From Pseudomonadota bacterium (GTDB taxonomy: Bacteria; Pseudomonadota; Alphaproteobacteria; Rhizobiales; Rhizobiaceae): a DNA stretch of 64,000 bases. The stretch covers positions 1 to 64,000 of the forward strand of contig JAEXYH010000046.1 in NCBI GenBank assembly GCA_023451735.1, in the 5' to 3' direction. Positions 50,764 through 59,751 of this stretch are shown here, piece by piece (positions within the stretch are counted from its first letter, which is position 1; the number at the start of each line of letters is the position of its first letter). A program made the position numbers and the translations under genes. The notes beneath the pieces were generated by a model that had not been told where the DNA came from, did no database searches, and was given only the letters and a program-made list of their open reading frames with translations.

Positions 50764-52128
50764 TCAGTCTTCCTGAATATGGCTGTGATGCTTGGTGTCG
50801 CGCATCTTCACATAGACCACGAGCGAGATGGCGATCATGATCGTCACGTACCAGAAGAACCAGCTTTCATGGCCCATCTGCTTGAACTTCAGCGCCACGA
50901 ACTCCGCGGTGCCGCCGAAGATCGTGTTGGCGAGCGCGTAAGGAAGCGCCACGCCGAGCGCGCGGATATGGGCAGGAAACAACTCGGCCTTCACCACCGC
51001 GTTGATCGAGGTGTAACCGGTGACGATCAGCAGGCCGACAAGCGAAAGCAGGAAGGCGGTGAACGCGTTCGTGGTAGCCGCAAGCGAGGTGAAGATTAGG
51101 TAGGTGAACAGCGTGCCGAGAATGCCGAACCCGACCATCAGGGGCTTTCGCCCGATCCGATCCGACAAGGCACCGGCGATCGGCTGGCAGAGCATGAAGA
51201 CGAACAGCGCTGCCGTGGTGATCTCGGTCGCCGTCTCTTTGCTGAAGCCTGACGTATTGACCAGGAACTTCTGCAGGTAGGTCGTATAGGCATAGAAGGC
51301 GAGCGTACCCCCGGAGGTCAGCGCGATGACGAGGAAAGCCTCCTTCGGGTAATGCCGGAACAGCGCCCAGCCGCCGGAAGACTTCTTCGCGTCTTTATCG
51401 GCATTCTTGAAGGACTGCGTCTCGACCAGGCCACGGCGGATATAGAACACCACGATTGCCAGCAAGCCCCCGATGAAGAACGGGACACGCCAGCCCCAGG
51501 ACTGCAGCTGTTCCGCCGTCAGAAACGCCTGCAGCACGAGCAGAACGGCGAGAGCGACGAGCTGACCGGAGATCAGTGTGACATACTGGAAACTGGAAAA
51601 GAAACCGCGACGGTTGCGACCGGCCATTTCGCTCAGATACGTGGCGCTGGCGCCGTATTCTCCGCCGACGCTGATGCCCTGAAGCAGACGGGCGAACACC
51701 AGAAGAGCCGGAGCAGCAAGACCGATGGACTCGTAGCCCGGCGCGATGGCAATGAGGAAAGAACCGAGGCACATCAGCGTGACGGAGAGCGTCAGCCCCG
51801 CCTTGCGACCCTTGCGGTCGGCATAGATGCCCATGAACCAGGCGCCGATCGGCCGCATCAGAAACCCGACGGCAAAAACGGCCGCAGCGCTCAGCAGCTC
51901 GGCGGTCTGGTCACCGGAGGGAAAGAAGATCGGGGCGAAATAGAGGGTGAAGGCGGAGTAGACATACCAGTCGTACCATTCGACCAGATTGCCGGCGGAA
52001 CCGCCGATGATAGATTTCAGTCTGACCTTTTCGTCGATGGGCGACGAGGCCACGTCTTTTGCCAAGGTGTTATCCAAGAGCGCAGATCCATTTCTGAAAA
52101 GCGCGGCGGCGTAAGGGTGTCCAGGCAT
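50764..52128 (-). CDS. MHS-family proton symporter (KgtP/ProP-like)
   Basis: A 454-residue major facilitator with 12 predicted helices. The metabolite-H+ symporter signatures are IIGGSAGNLVEWYDWYVYSAF, FLMRPIGAWFMGIYADRKGRK, RLLQGISVGGEYGASATYLSEM and RGFFSSFQY. The family takes up alpha-ketoglutarate, proline/betaine, citrate or related organic acids; KgtP is nearest in feel, but the substrate is not proven. The start is uncertain: ATG at 52128 without a clear ribosome site, TTG alternatives nearby. It has its own terminator and is separate from minCDE. Confidence 0.8.
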   Translation of the reverse strand: MPGHPYAAALFRNGSALLDNTLAKDVASSPIDEKVRLKSIIGGSAGNLVEWYDWYVYSAFTLYFAPIFFPSGDQTAELLSAAAVFAVGFLMRPIGAWFMGIYADRKGRKAGLTLSVTLMCLGSFLIAIAPGYESIGLAAPALLVFARLLQGISVGGEYGASATYLSEMAGRNRRGFFSSFQYVTLISGQLVALAVLLVLQAFLTAEQLQSWGWRVPFFIGGLLAIVVFYIRRGLVETQSFKNADKDAKKSSGGWALFRHYPKEAFLVIALTSGGTLAFYAYTTYLQKFLVNTSGFSKETATEITTAALFVFMLCQPIAGALSDRIGRKPLMVGFGILGTLFTYLIFTSLAATTNAFTAFLLSLVGLLIVTGYTSINAVVKAELFPAHIRALGVALPYALANTIFGGTAEFVALKFKQMGHESWFFWYVTIMIAISLVVYVKMRDTKHHSHIQED

Positions 52129-52329
52129 CGCAATCGCGGGCCGCGCCAAGGGGTGGGATGTCCCTTAAAGGACTTGGGGTGTCCGACCGTGTTACGCCCG
52201 AACGCCCCTCGACGCCAGCCCTAATTGACCTGTCAATAAGACATTCTATCGCAGTGCAGCATTAGATCTGCCAAAGATACGGCGAGCATGCCGCCATTGC
52301 CGTCCCTGCATGCTCTTCATGATCCCTGA

Positions 52330-53217
52330 TCAGGGCTTCGGGTTGATGTTTTCGAAATGAAGGAGGAGGCCGCTGTGATCCTTTTCCCCACCACCTTCGA
52401 ACACGAAGTCGGAGAATTCACCCGTCACCACCTGCGTCAACGGCAGCTGCAGGGAAAGTTCCTTGGCCAGTGCCATGACCGTCTTCAGGTCCTTCAACTG
52501 GTTGTTCGACGAACCTCCGGGTTCGAAATTCCGCTCCACCATGCGCGCGCCGTGGAGTTCCAGAATGCGGCTTTCGGCAAACCCGCCGCGAATCGCGTTG
52601 CGGAACGCCTCGCGGGACGCACCACCGGCTTGGACAAGGATCATCGCCTCGGCCACCGCGCCGATGGTGACTGCAACGATCTGCTGGTTTGCGAGCTTGC
52701 ACACCTGCCCCGCCCCGCTCGGCCCCACATGCGTGACACGACCGAGCACGGCAAACACGTCGGTGAGACTTTCGACCAAATCGGCATCGCCGCCAGCCAT
52801 GATCGCCAGTGTGCCTGCATCGGCACCGACAACACCGCCGGAAACCGGGGCATCGAGATGCTTGATGCCGATAGCGGCAAGCTTGGCGGAATGATCGCGG
52901 GCGATCGACGGCGCGATCGAACTGGTGTCAATGAGGACGGCACCTTTCTTCATCGCATCCGCCACGCCGCCATCGAACAGCACCGCACCGACCACATTCC
53001 CGTCAGTCAGCATGGTGAAAACGATATCCGCATCACGCACCGCTTCTGCAGGCGATGCGGCAACGACGGCACCATCGGCTTCGAGCGGTTTGGCTTTCGC
53101 CGGATCACGGTTCCACACCGTGATCCGATAGCCTGCGCGGGCAAGCCGCCGCGCCATCGGCCCACCCATCAGGCCAAGCCCGAGAAAGGCGATCTTCTTA
53201 AGGGCCTCGGAGCTCAT
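52330..53217 (-). CDS. 3-hydroxyisobutyrate dehydrogenase-family NAD(P)-dependent reductase (LtnD/GarR-like)
   Basis: A 295-residue beta-hydroxyacid dehydrogenase. It has Rossmann motif IAFLGLGLMGGPMARRLARAGY, substrate loop DAPVSGGVVGADAGTL, and catalytic Lys in GAGQVCKLANQQIV near residue 170. GSSNNQLKDLKTVMALAKE follows. The family includes tartronate semialdehyde reductase and L-threonate dehydrogenase. It follows the DenD-like gene with a four-base overlap. The regulator and TRAP genes divergent from it imply an acid-sugar or small hydroxy-acid substrate. Confidence 0.82.
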   Translation of the reverse strand: MSSEALKKIAFLGLGLMGGPMARRLARAGYRITVWNRDPAKAKPLEADGAVVAASPAEAVRDADIVFTMLTDGNVVGAVLFDGGVADAMKKGAVLIDTSSIAPSIARDHSAKLAAIGIKHLDAPVSGGVVGADAGTLAIMAGGDADLVESLTDVFAVLGRVTHVGPSGAGQVCKLANQQIVAVTIGAVAEAMILVQAGGASREAFRNAIRGGFAESRILELHGARMVERNFEPGGSSNNQLKDLKTVMALAKELSLQLPLTQVVTGEFSDFVFEGGGEKDHSGLLLHFENINPKP

Positions 53218-54197
53218 AGCTTGCCTCCCAGCTCGTCCTCGATATGAACCTGGATGATCTCGTCGAAATTCTTCTCCGAGGTGAAACCGAGCTCAGTTGC
53301 ACGCGTCGCTTCAAAACCCGGAGCCCAGCCGGCGACCATCTTCATGATCATCTCGTCCGGCTGACGGCGGATCAGCTTCACGGCATCTTCACCGGCCACC
53401 CGCCGTAGCGCCTCGATCTGCTCGCCCACCGTCGCACTGACGCCCGGCATGGAAAGACTGCGACGCCAGCCGAGTTTCGACAGGTCCAGCCCCGCCCCAT
53501 GGATGAGGAACCCAACGGCGGAACGCGGTGACGTATGCCAATGACGCACATCCTCGGAGACTGGCAGGATCGCTTCCTGTCCGACAAGCGGCTCGCGCAA
53601 TATGCCGGAGAAGAAGCCGGACGCCGCCTTGTTCGGCTTGCCGGGGCGGATGCAGACGGTCGGCAGGCGGATGCCGATACCATCGAAGAAACCGCGCCGG
53701 CTGTAGTCGGCAAGCAGAAGCTCGCTCATCGCCTTCTGCGTGCCGTAGCTCGTCAACGGCGTCAGATGGAATTCATCGGGAATCGGACAAGGCAGCGGCG
53801 CGCCGACTACGGCGATCGACGAGGTGAAGACGAGGCGCGGAAAATAACCGTCCGTCTGATTTACCAGCCGGATCGCATCGAACAGGTAACGGGTGCCATC
53901 GAGATTGATGCGGTAGCCCTTGTCGAAATCCATTTCCGCTTCACCGGAAACAATCGCAGCCAGATGGAAGATCACATCCGGCCGCGTGGCAATCAGCTTT
54001 TCCGCCTCCCCGGGCAAGCTGAAATCCGAGGCCAGCGTCGTAACCTTGCCGGCAAAACCGGCCGGCTTTTCCGGCTCGATGACATCGACCAGGGTCAGCG
54101 CTTCGACGGGTTTGCCGTGCAGCGTGCCTTCCGAAACGAGACGCTGGGTGAGCTTGCGTCCGACCATGCCGGCAGCACCGATAACAAGAATATGCAT
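53214..54197 (-). CDS. NAD-dependent epimerase-family dehydrogenase (D-erythronate dehydrogenase DenD-like)
   Basis: A 327-residue extended short-chain dehydrogenase. The NAD loop is ILVIGAAGMVGRKLTQRL, and FTSSIAVVGAP leads to the catalytic Tyr-Lys in TSYGTQKAMSELLL near residue 150. RLPTVCIRPGKPNKAASGFFSGILREPL is the pattern I recall for DenD enzymes that oxidise D-erythronate. ATG at 54197 follows GGGAGGAAAC. Overlaps the next gene. The usual DenD partners (DUF1537 kinase OtnK, OtnC aldolase) are not in the window, so the pathway may differ. Confidence 0.78.
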   Translation of the reverse strand: MHILVIGAAGMVGRKLTQRLVSEGTLHGKPVEALTLVDVIEPEKPAGFAGKVTTLASDFSLPGEAEKLIATRPDVIFHLAAIVSGEAEMDFDKGYRINLDGTRYLFDAIRLVNQTDGYFPRLVFTSSIAVVGAPLPCPIPDEFHLTPLTSYGTQKAMSELLLADYSRRGFFDGIGIRLPTVCIRPGKPNKAASGFFSGILREPLVGQEAILPVSEDVRHWHTSPRSAVGFLIHGAGLDLSKLGWRRSLSMPGVSATVGEQIEALRRVAGEDAVKLIRRQPDEMIMKMVAGWAPGFEATRATELGFTSEKNFDEIIQVHIEDELGGKL

Positions 54198-54243
54198 GTT
54201 TCCTCCCATACAACCGTGGATGCTCCACGAATTCCTCTTGTAA

Positions 54244-54258
54244 GGTTGTCTGATAACC
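54244..54258. promoter_or_regulatory. FadR/GntR-type operator in the divergent promoter
   Basis: GGTTGTCTGATAACC is an inverted repeat with the TTGTC-N-GACAA-like core (one mismatch) common to FadR-subfamily operators. It lies in the 182-base gap between the DenD-like gene and the flavoprotein gene. Confidence 0.6.
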
Positions 54259-54379
54259 CTGTATGCTCTGTTTGGAAATAGAAGAGTTCGTCATCAGGCA
54301 AAAAAGCCGCCGGCGAAAACTGACGTAGGCTTTGGACTGCCGGAGAATATCCGGGCACTCCTGGGGAGGAGAAGACTAC

Positions 54380-55825
54380 ATGACGGACCTTTCGGGCTCG
54401 ATCGCCGAGCAGCGCCTTTCTTTATGCGCCGTTCTGGGCGAAGATCTTGTCCTCACCAATTCCGAAGATATGCTGCAATATTGCCGCGACTGGCACGGTG
54501 ACGTGACCAGCGGCGCGATTGCCGTGATCCGTCCGCGATCGACCGAGGACGTGCAGGCCGCCGTAAAGGCATGCCGCGATCTTGGCCTGAAAATAGTGCC
54601 GCAGGGCGGCAATACCGGCCTCGTGCTCGGCGGCATTCCGGACGAACCCGAACGTCAGGTCGTGCTCACGCTGGAGCGGATGAACAGGATCCGCAATATC
54701 GACAGTGATGATTTCTCCGCCGTGGTCGATGCCGGATGCGTGCTTGCCGAACTGAAGGACGCCATCGCCGAAAAGGGCATGTTCTTCCCCCTTGCCCTTG
54801 GCGCACAGGGCAGCTGCCGCATCGGCGGCAACGTCTCCACCAATGCCGGCGGCATCAACGTCCTTCGCTACGGCATGACTCGCGAACTGGTCCTCGGCCT
54901 CGAAGTCGTTCTGCCCGATGGCAGTATCTTCGATGGCCTGTCGACCCTGCGCAAGGACAATCGGGGGCTGGACCTGAAACAGCTCTTCATAGGCGCCGAA
55001 GGCACGCTCGGTATCATCACCGCCGTGTCGGTAAAGTTGACGCCCTACCCAGACAATGTCGCGACGGCACTTCTGGCGCTGAATTCGCTGGACGACGCGA
55101 TCACACTTTATCGCCGCGCACGGCGCGATTGCTGCGACCTGATGTCGGCCTTCGAATTCATGCCGCCGCTCGCCTTCACGCTGGCGAAGGAAGCCATGCC
55201 GGACCTGCCGATCCCGCTGTCGGGTGAATATCCCGCCTATGTGCTGATGGAGATTTCCGGCTCCGGCCTCGTCGATATCGATGACCTGATGCACCGTTTC
55301 CTCGAAGGCGTGATGGCCGATGAACTGGTCGTCGACGGCACGATTGCCACATCTCAAGCGCAGGCGCGCAATCTCTGGCTGATCCGCGAAGGCATGAACG
55401 AAGGGCAGGCGAAGCGCGGCGCCCATATGCGCACGGACATTTCGATATCGCTGTCGCAACTCGCATCCTTTGTGATCGATGCCGAAGCGGCTGTAAGCGA
55501 AGTACTGCCCGAATGCATCAGCGTCTCCTACGGCCATGTGGGCGACGGCAATGTTCATCTCAACGTATTGCCGCCGAACGGCTCGACCATCGAGGAACGC
55601 CACGACCTGATCTACAAGGCTAAGAAGGTCGTTAATGTCGTGGTCGACAAATACAACGGCAGCATCAGCGCCGAACACGGTATCGGCCGCCTGAAACGCG
55701 AGGATTTCGAGGAGCGGCTGTCGGAGACCAAACGCGGTCTGCTTGTCGCCATCAAGAAGGCGATCGACCCGGAGCTGCTTTTCAACCCCCATTGCCAAAT
55801 CGATCTCGGCGCGGATATTCGCTAG
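54380..55825 (+). CDS. FAD-linked D-2-hydroxyacid dehydrogenase (GlcD/DLD type)
   Basis: A 481-residue flavoprotein of the vanillyl-alcohol-oxidase fold. FAD contacts are in VPQGGNTGLVLGGIPDEP and GGNVSTNAGGINVLRYGMTRELVLGLEVVLPDG. IGAEGTLGIITAVSVKLTPYP is a further contact. The substrate-side motifs are SYGHVGDGNVHLNVLPP and EHGIGRLKRE near residues 385 and 435. The family oxidises D-lactate, D-2-hydroxyglutarate or glycolate. GGGGAGGAG precedes the ATG at 54380. It is co-transcribed with a GntR regulator 24 bases on. Confidence 0.85.
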   Translation: MTDLSGSIAEQRLSLCAVLGEDLVLTNSEDMLQYCRDWHGDVTSGAIAVIRPRSTEDVQAAVKACRDLGLKIVPQGGNTGLVLGGIPDEPERQVVLTLERMNRIRNIDSDDFSAVVDAGCVLAELKDAIAEKGMFFPLALGAQGSCRIGGNVSTNAGGINVLRYGMTRELVLGLEVVLPDGSIFDGLSTLRKDNRGLDLKQLFIGAEGTLGIITAVSVKLTPYPDNVATALLALNSLDDAITLYRRARRDCCDLMSAFEFMPPLAFTLAKEAMPDLPIPLSGEYPAYVLMEISGSGLVDIDDLMHRFLEGVMADELVVDGTIATSQAQARNLWLIREGMNEGQAKRGAHMRTDISISLSQLASFVIDAEAAVSEVLPECISVSYGHVGDGNVHLNVLPPNGSTIEERHDLIYKAKKVVNVVVDKYNGSISAEHGIGRLKREDFEERLSETKRGLLVAIKKAIDPELLFNPHCQIDLGADIR

Positions 55826-55849
55826 CCATCACAAGGAGCAATATCCGTC

Positions 55850-56563
55850 ATGGCCGATTTCACTCAGATCAGACGAAGCGAGCATCTGCCCACGCGCATT
55901 GCTGCCGAGATCGGCCGGGAGATTTCTGATGGCAGCATCGCTCCTGGCCAGAAACTGCCGACCGAACATCTGTTGGCCCAGACCTTCGGTGTCAGCCGGT
56001 CGGTCGTCCGCGAGGCGATTGCTCATTTGCGGAACGAAGGATTGGTGGAAACCCGCCAGGGCGTCGGCGCCTTTGCTACGGAACTGGCGCAGCGTCAATC
56101 GCTGCGCATCGAAGCGGGGCCGCCCGAAGACAAGGAAGCCTTCCGGGATCTGTTTCAGGTGCGTTTTGCCTTGGAAACCGAAGCCGCCGGACTGGCCGCC
56201 CTTCACCACTCACGGGAAGACCTTGCAAAGCTCGACGAAATTCTGGCCCAGATGACCGGTGCGGAAAAATGGGGCGAACAGGGCGTCGTTGCGGATCTCG
56301 CCTTTCACCGTGCGGTGGCCGCCGCCACCCATAACGAATATTTCCAGCAGTTCGTCGGCTTCATCACCGAACGGACGCATGTGGCCATCAACGCTGCCCG
56401 CGCCGCTGCGATTTTGGAGGAAATCGTCGAGGTGACCATCGCCGAACATGTGGCGATCAGGGATGCGATCGCGACGGGTGAACCGGCTGCGGCCAAGACT
56501 GCAATGAAGCGTCACCTGAACGGCGCGGCCCGGCGCCTGAACCTGGAGTTGGCGATGAGCTGA
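55850..56563 (+). CDS. GntR-family regulator, FadR subfamily
   Basis: A 237-residue regulator: winged helix at about residues 10-75 (LPTEHLLAQTFGVSRSVVREAIAHLRNEGLVETRQGVG), then an FCD ligand domain with metal-binding His/Asp residues (DLAFHRAVAAATHN; EHVAIRDAI). FCD regulators of this type sense hydroxy or sugar acids. Both flanking operons carry TTGTC-type dyads (54244-54258 and 56644-56667), so it probably represses both. It lies directly downstream of the flavoprotein gene. Confidence 0.85.
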   Translation: MADFTQIRRSEHLPTRIAAEIGREISDGSIAPGQKLPTEHLLAQTFGVSRSVVREAIAHLRNEGLVETRQGVGAFATELAQRQSLRIEAGPPEDKEAFRDLFQVRFALETEAAGLAALHHSREDLAKLDEILAQMTGAEKWGEQGVVADLAFHRAVAAATHNEYFQQFVGFITERTHVAINAARAAAILEEIVEVTIAEHVAIRDAIATGEPAAAKTAMKRHLNGAARRLNLELAMS

Positions 56564-56568
56564 CGAAA

Positions 56569-56592
56569 ATGCGGGTGGTTTTCCACCCGCAT
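56569..56592 (+). terminator. Hairpin terminator after the GntR gene
   Basis: ATGCGGGTGG (56569-56578), TTTT loop, CCACCCGCAT (56583-56592), starting six bases after the stop. No T-run, but a ten-pair perfect stem. Confidence 0.55.
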
Positions 56593-56643
56593 GTTAACTT
56601 GCCGTTCTAGACAAAGCGCAAAAGTCATATTAAAACGGCTCTA

Positions 56644-56667
56644 ATGTTGTCGGACATCTGACAACAT
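56644..56667. promoter_or_regulatory. GntR-type operator upstream of the FAH-TRAP operon
   Basis: ATGTTGTC (56644-56651), eight bases, GACAACAT (56660-56667). This perfect eight-base dyad also contains a TTGTCGGACA core. It lies 42 bases before the GTG start of the FAH-fold gene. Confidence 0.6.
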
Positions 56668-56708
56668 CGGAAAAGGTGGAGGCCTTTTCCTGAACATGGG
56701 AGGATTTC

Positions 56709-57869
56709 GTGGCATATCAGCATGCCCTGTCGTCGGATATTGTCCTGCCGGTGGATGCGTCGAGCGCGCTTCTGGTCGGACGCGTATGGTCAAACGCCGC
56801 TGCCGGCCCTTGCCCGGTACTTTTCTCGAATGGACATCTTCTGGACCTCTCGCCCCTGGCGCCGACCCTGTCTGCGCTTCTGGAGATTGACGGTCTTGCC
56901 GGAAAGCTATCCAACACATCAACCTTTACGGATCTCGGAAGCCTCGACGATTTCTTGAGCGGCAAAGCGGGAGCGCTTCTCGCACCCGCCGACCTTCAGG
57001 CGATCAAGGCGGCCGGTGTCACCTTCGCCGACAGCATGCTGGAGCGGGTGATCGAGGAACAGGCCAAGGGCGATCCGCTTCGCGCCCAGGAAATCCGCGG
57101 CCGTCTGGCCCCGGTTCTCGGCGACAATCTGAAAGGCCTCGTTGCCGGCTCCGAAAAGGCGTCCGAAGTGAAGCGCCTTCTGCAGGATATGGGCCTCTGG
57201 TCGCAATATCTGGAAGTCGGCATCGGCCCGGATGCGGAAATTTTCACCAAGGCCCAGCCCATGTCGTCCGTCGGCTGTGGCGCTGATGTCGGCATCCATC
57301 CTAAATCGGACTGGAACAACCCGGAGCCGGAAGTGGTGCTTGCCATCACCTCGAAGGGCGAGATCATCGGTGCGTCGCTCGGCAACGACGTCAATCTTCG
57401 CGACTTCGAAGGTCGTTCGGCACTGCTGCTCAGCAAGGCGAAAGACAACAACGCCTCCTGCTCGATCGGGCCGTTCATCCGATTGTTCGACGGAAATTTC
57501 ACACTCGACGACGTCAAGTCTGCCGAAATCAGCCTGTCCGTGAAGGGCGAGGATGGGTTCGAGATGATCGGCGTCAGCCCATTGAAGGCCATCAGCCGTT
57601 CACCGGAAAATCTGACGTCGCAGCTCATCAACCGCAACCATCAATATCCCGATGGCGCACTGTTTTTCCTTGGCACCATGTTTGCCCCGGTCAAGGACCG
57701 GCGCGGCAAGGGCCTCGGCTTCACCCACGAGATCGGCGACATTGTCGAGATTTCCAGCCCGAAACTCGGGCGACTGGTCAACCGGGTGGAGCATAGCGAC
57801 ACCTGCCCGGAATGGACATTCGGGATCATGGCACTGATGAAAAACCTCGCGCAGCGCGGTCTTTTGTAG
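56709..57869 (+). CDS. Fumarylacetoacetate hydrolase-fold protein
   Basis: A 386-residue FAH-superfamily protein starting at GTG 56709 behind GGGAGGATT. An N-terminal domain of about 150 residues is followed by the FAH core: EIFTKAQPMSSVGCG, NPEPEVVLAITSKGEIIGASLGNDVNLRDFEGR (metal Glu pair and Asp) and KAKDNNASCSIGPF. This enlarged FAH type is known among 2-keto-3-deoxy-acid dehydratases and hydrolases of sugar-acid pathways. It starts the operon with the TRAP transporter, so it probably acts on what the transporter imports. The reaction is not decided by sequence. Confidence 0.78.
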   Translation: MAYQHALSSDIVLPVDASSALLVGRVWSNAAAGPCPVLFSNGHLLDLSPLAPTLSALLEIDGLAGKLSNTSTFTDLGSLDDFLSGKAGALLAPADLQAIKAAGVTFADSMLERVIEEQAKGDPLRAQEIRGRLAPVLGDNLKGLVAGSEKASEVKRLLQDMGLWSQYLEVGIGPDAEIFTKAQPMSSVGCGADVGIHPKSDWNNPEPEVVLAITSKGEIIGASLGNDVNLRDFEGRSALLLSKAKDNNASCSIGPFIRLFDGNFTLDDVKSAEISLSVKGEDGFEMIGVSPLKAISRSPENLTSQLINRNHQYPDGALFFLGTMFAPVKDRRGKGLGFTHEIGDIVEISSPKLGRLVNRVEHSDTCPEWTFGIMALMKNLAQRGLL

Positions 57870-57888
57870 GGGCATCAGGGAGGAGCAA

Positions 57889-58422
57889 ATGCAAAAGATT
57901 ATCGACTTATTCTACAGGTTCCTCGAGATCCTGCTCATCCTGCTTCTCGCGGGCATGGCCATCATGGTGTTCGGCAATGTCGTGCTGCGATACGGCTTCA
58001 ATTCGGGCCTCAACGTGTCCGACGAAATGTCGCGCTACTTCTTCGTCTGGCTGACCTTCATCGGTGCCGTCGTCGCGTTTCGCGAACACGCGCATCTGGG
58101 TGTTGAATCCCTGGTGGCAATGCTGGGCCGCAAAGGCCGCATCGTCTGCATGATCCTCAGCAATCTCGTGATCATCGGCTGTTCCGCCATCTTCTTCTGG
58201 GGCACCTGGGTTCAGTTGCCGATCAATTCCAGCATGGTCGCCCCGGTGACCGGCCTTTCCATGGCCTGGGTCTATGGCATCGGCTTCTTCACCGGCGCGG
58301 GTTGCGTGCTGATTTCGCTGGAACGTCTTTTCCGCCTTGTGACCGGTCGCGTCACCGAAGACGAGATCGCCGCCTTCACCGGCGAAAACCTGACGATCGA
58401 ACAGATGGCGGAGCGCACCTGA
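57889..58422 (+). CDS. TRAP transporter small permease (DctQ type)
   Basis: A 177-residue inner-membrane protein with four hydrophobic helices and the DctQ-type EMSRYFFVWLTFIGAVVAFREHAHLGVE segment near residue 45. It partners the large permease that starts two bases after its stop. AGGGAGGAG precedes the ATG. In the FAH-TRAP operon it supports sodium-driven uptake of an organic or sugar acid. Confidence 0.88.
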   Translation: MQKIIDLFYRFLEILLILLLAGMAIMVFGNVVLRYGFNSGLNVSDEMSRYFFVWLTFIGAVVAFREHAHLGVESLVAMLGRKGRIVCMILSNLVIIGCSAIFFWGTWVQLPINSSMVAPVTGLSMAWVYGIGFFTGAGCVLISLERLFRLVTGRVTEDEIAAFTGENLTIEQMAERT

Positions 58423-58423
58423 T

Positions 58424-59701
58424 ATGACACTTTTCGTCTTTGTCGGCTCCCTGCTCGGAGCCATGGCGATCGGCGTGCCGGTTGCCTTCTCTCTGATGTT
58501 CTGCGGCGTCATGCTCATGTGGTACATGGACATGTTCAATTCGCAGATCATAGCGCAGAACATGATCGCGGGTGCTGATACCTTCACCCTGCTTGCCATC
58601 CCCTTCTTCATTCTGGCCGGTGAATTGATGAATTCCGGCGGCCTGTCGAAGCGCATCATCGACTTCGCCATCGCCTGCGTCGGTCACATCCGTGGTGGTC
58701 TCGGCATCGTGGCGATCGTGGCAGCCCTCATTATGGCCTCGATCTCGGGTTCGGCTGCGGCTGATACCGCAGCCCTTGCTGCAATCCTGATCCCGATGAT
58801 GGCCAAGGCCGGCTACAACATTCCGCGCTCCGGTGGCCTGATTGCCGCCGGCGGCATCATCGCCCCGGTTATCCCGCCGTCGATGGCCTTCATCGTCTTC
58901 GGCGTGGCTGCTAACGTCTCGATCACCCAGCTTTTCATGGCCGGCATTTTCCCCGGCATTTTGATGGGCCTGTCGCTGATCGTCACCTGGCTCATCGTCG
59001 TGCGCAAGGACAATGTCCAGGCGCTGCCGAAGACAACCTACAAGGAACGCCTCAACGCAACCGGACGTGCGCTTTGGGCGCTCGGCATGCCGGTCATCAT
59101 CCTCGGTGGCATCAAGGCCGGCGTGGTCACGCCCACGGAAGCCGCCGTCGTGGCCGCCGTCTATGCCCTCTTCGTCGGTATGGTGATCTACCGTGAACTG
59201 AAGCCGCGCGACCTGCCCCGCGTCATCCTACAGGCGGCGAAGACCACCTCGGTCATCATGTTCCTGGTCTGCGCCGCACTCGTCTCGGCTTGGCTGATCA
59301 CGGCGGCCAACATTCCGGCCGAAATCGCCAGCTATATCGAACCGCTGATCGACCGCCCGACGCTTCTGATGTTCGTCATCATGATCCTCGTGCTCGTCGT
59401 CGGCACCGCGCTCGACCTGACGCCGACCATCCTGATCCTGACGCCTGTCCTGATGCCGATCATCAAGCAGGCTGGCATTGATCCGGTCTATTTCGGCGTC
59501 CTGTTCATCATCAACAACTCGATCGGCCTCATCACGCCGCCGGTCGGTGTGGTTCTCAACGTTGTCAGCGGTGTCGGGAGGATACCGCTTGGCAAGGTGA
59601 CGGCCGGTGTCTGGCCGTTCCTGCTCGCACAGACGATCGTGCTTTTCCTGCTCGTGCTGTTTCCCGATCTCGTGATCGTACCCGCACGATGGTTGCATTG
59701 A
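58424..59701 (+). CDS. TRAP transporter large permease (DctM type)
   Basis: A 425-residue multi-pass permease with about 12 helices and the DctM hallmarks PFFILAGELMNSGGLSKR, SGSAAADTAALAAILIPMM and GGIIAPVIPPSMAFIVFGVAANVSI. NSIGLITPPVGVVLNVVSGV forms the late family motif. It couples sodium flow to import of the substrate delivered by the DctP protein encoded 50 bases downstream. Confidence 0.92.
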   Translation: MTLFVFVGSLLGAMAIGVPVAFSLMFCGVMLMWYMDMFNSQIIAQNMIAGADTFTLLAIPFFILAGELMNSGGLSKRIIDFAIACVGHIRGGLGIVAIVAALIMASISGSAAADTAALAAILIPMMAKAGYNIPRSGGLIAAGGIIAPVIPPSMAFIVFGVAANVSITQLFMAGIFPGILMGLSLIVTWLIVVRKDNVQALPKTTYKERLNATGRALWALGMPVIILGGIKAGVVTPTEAAVVAAVYALFVGMVIYRELKPRDLPRVILQAAKTTSVIMFLVCAALVSAWLITAANIPAEIASYIEPLIDRPTLLMFVIMILVLVVGTALDLTPTILILTPVLMPIIKQAGIDPVYFGVLFIINNSIGLITPPVGVVLNVVSGVGRIPLGKVTAGVWPFLLAQTIVLFLLVLFPDLVIVPARWLH

Positions 59702-59751
59702 CGGACTGGCAAACACCCTCTTCAATTTAACGTCCAACTGGGAGGACCATC

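Noticed and set aside
54422..55798. Minus-strand frame of 458 codons opposite the D-2-hydroxyacid dehydrogenase
   Set aside because: Antisense shadow with no domain; the plus-strand gene has complete FAD and substrate motifs.
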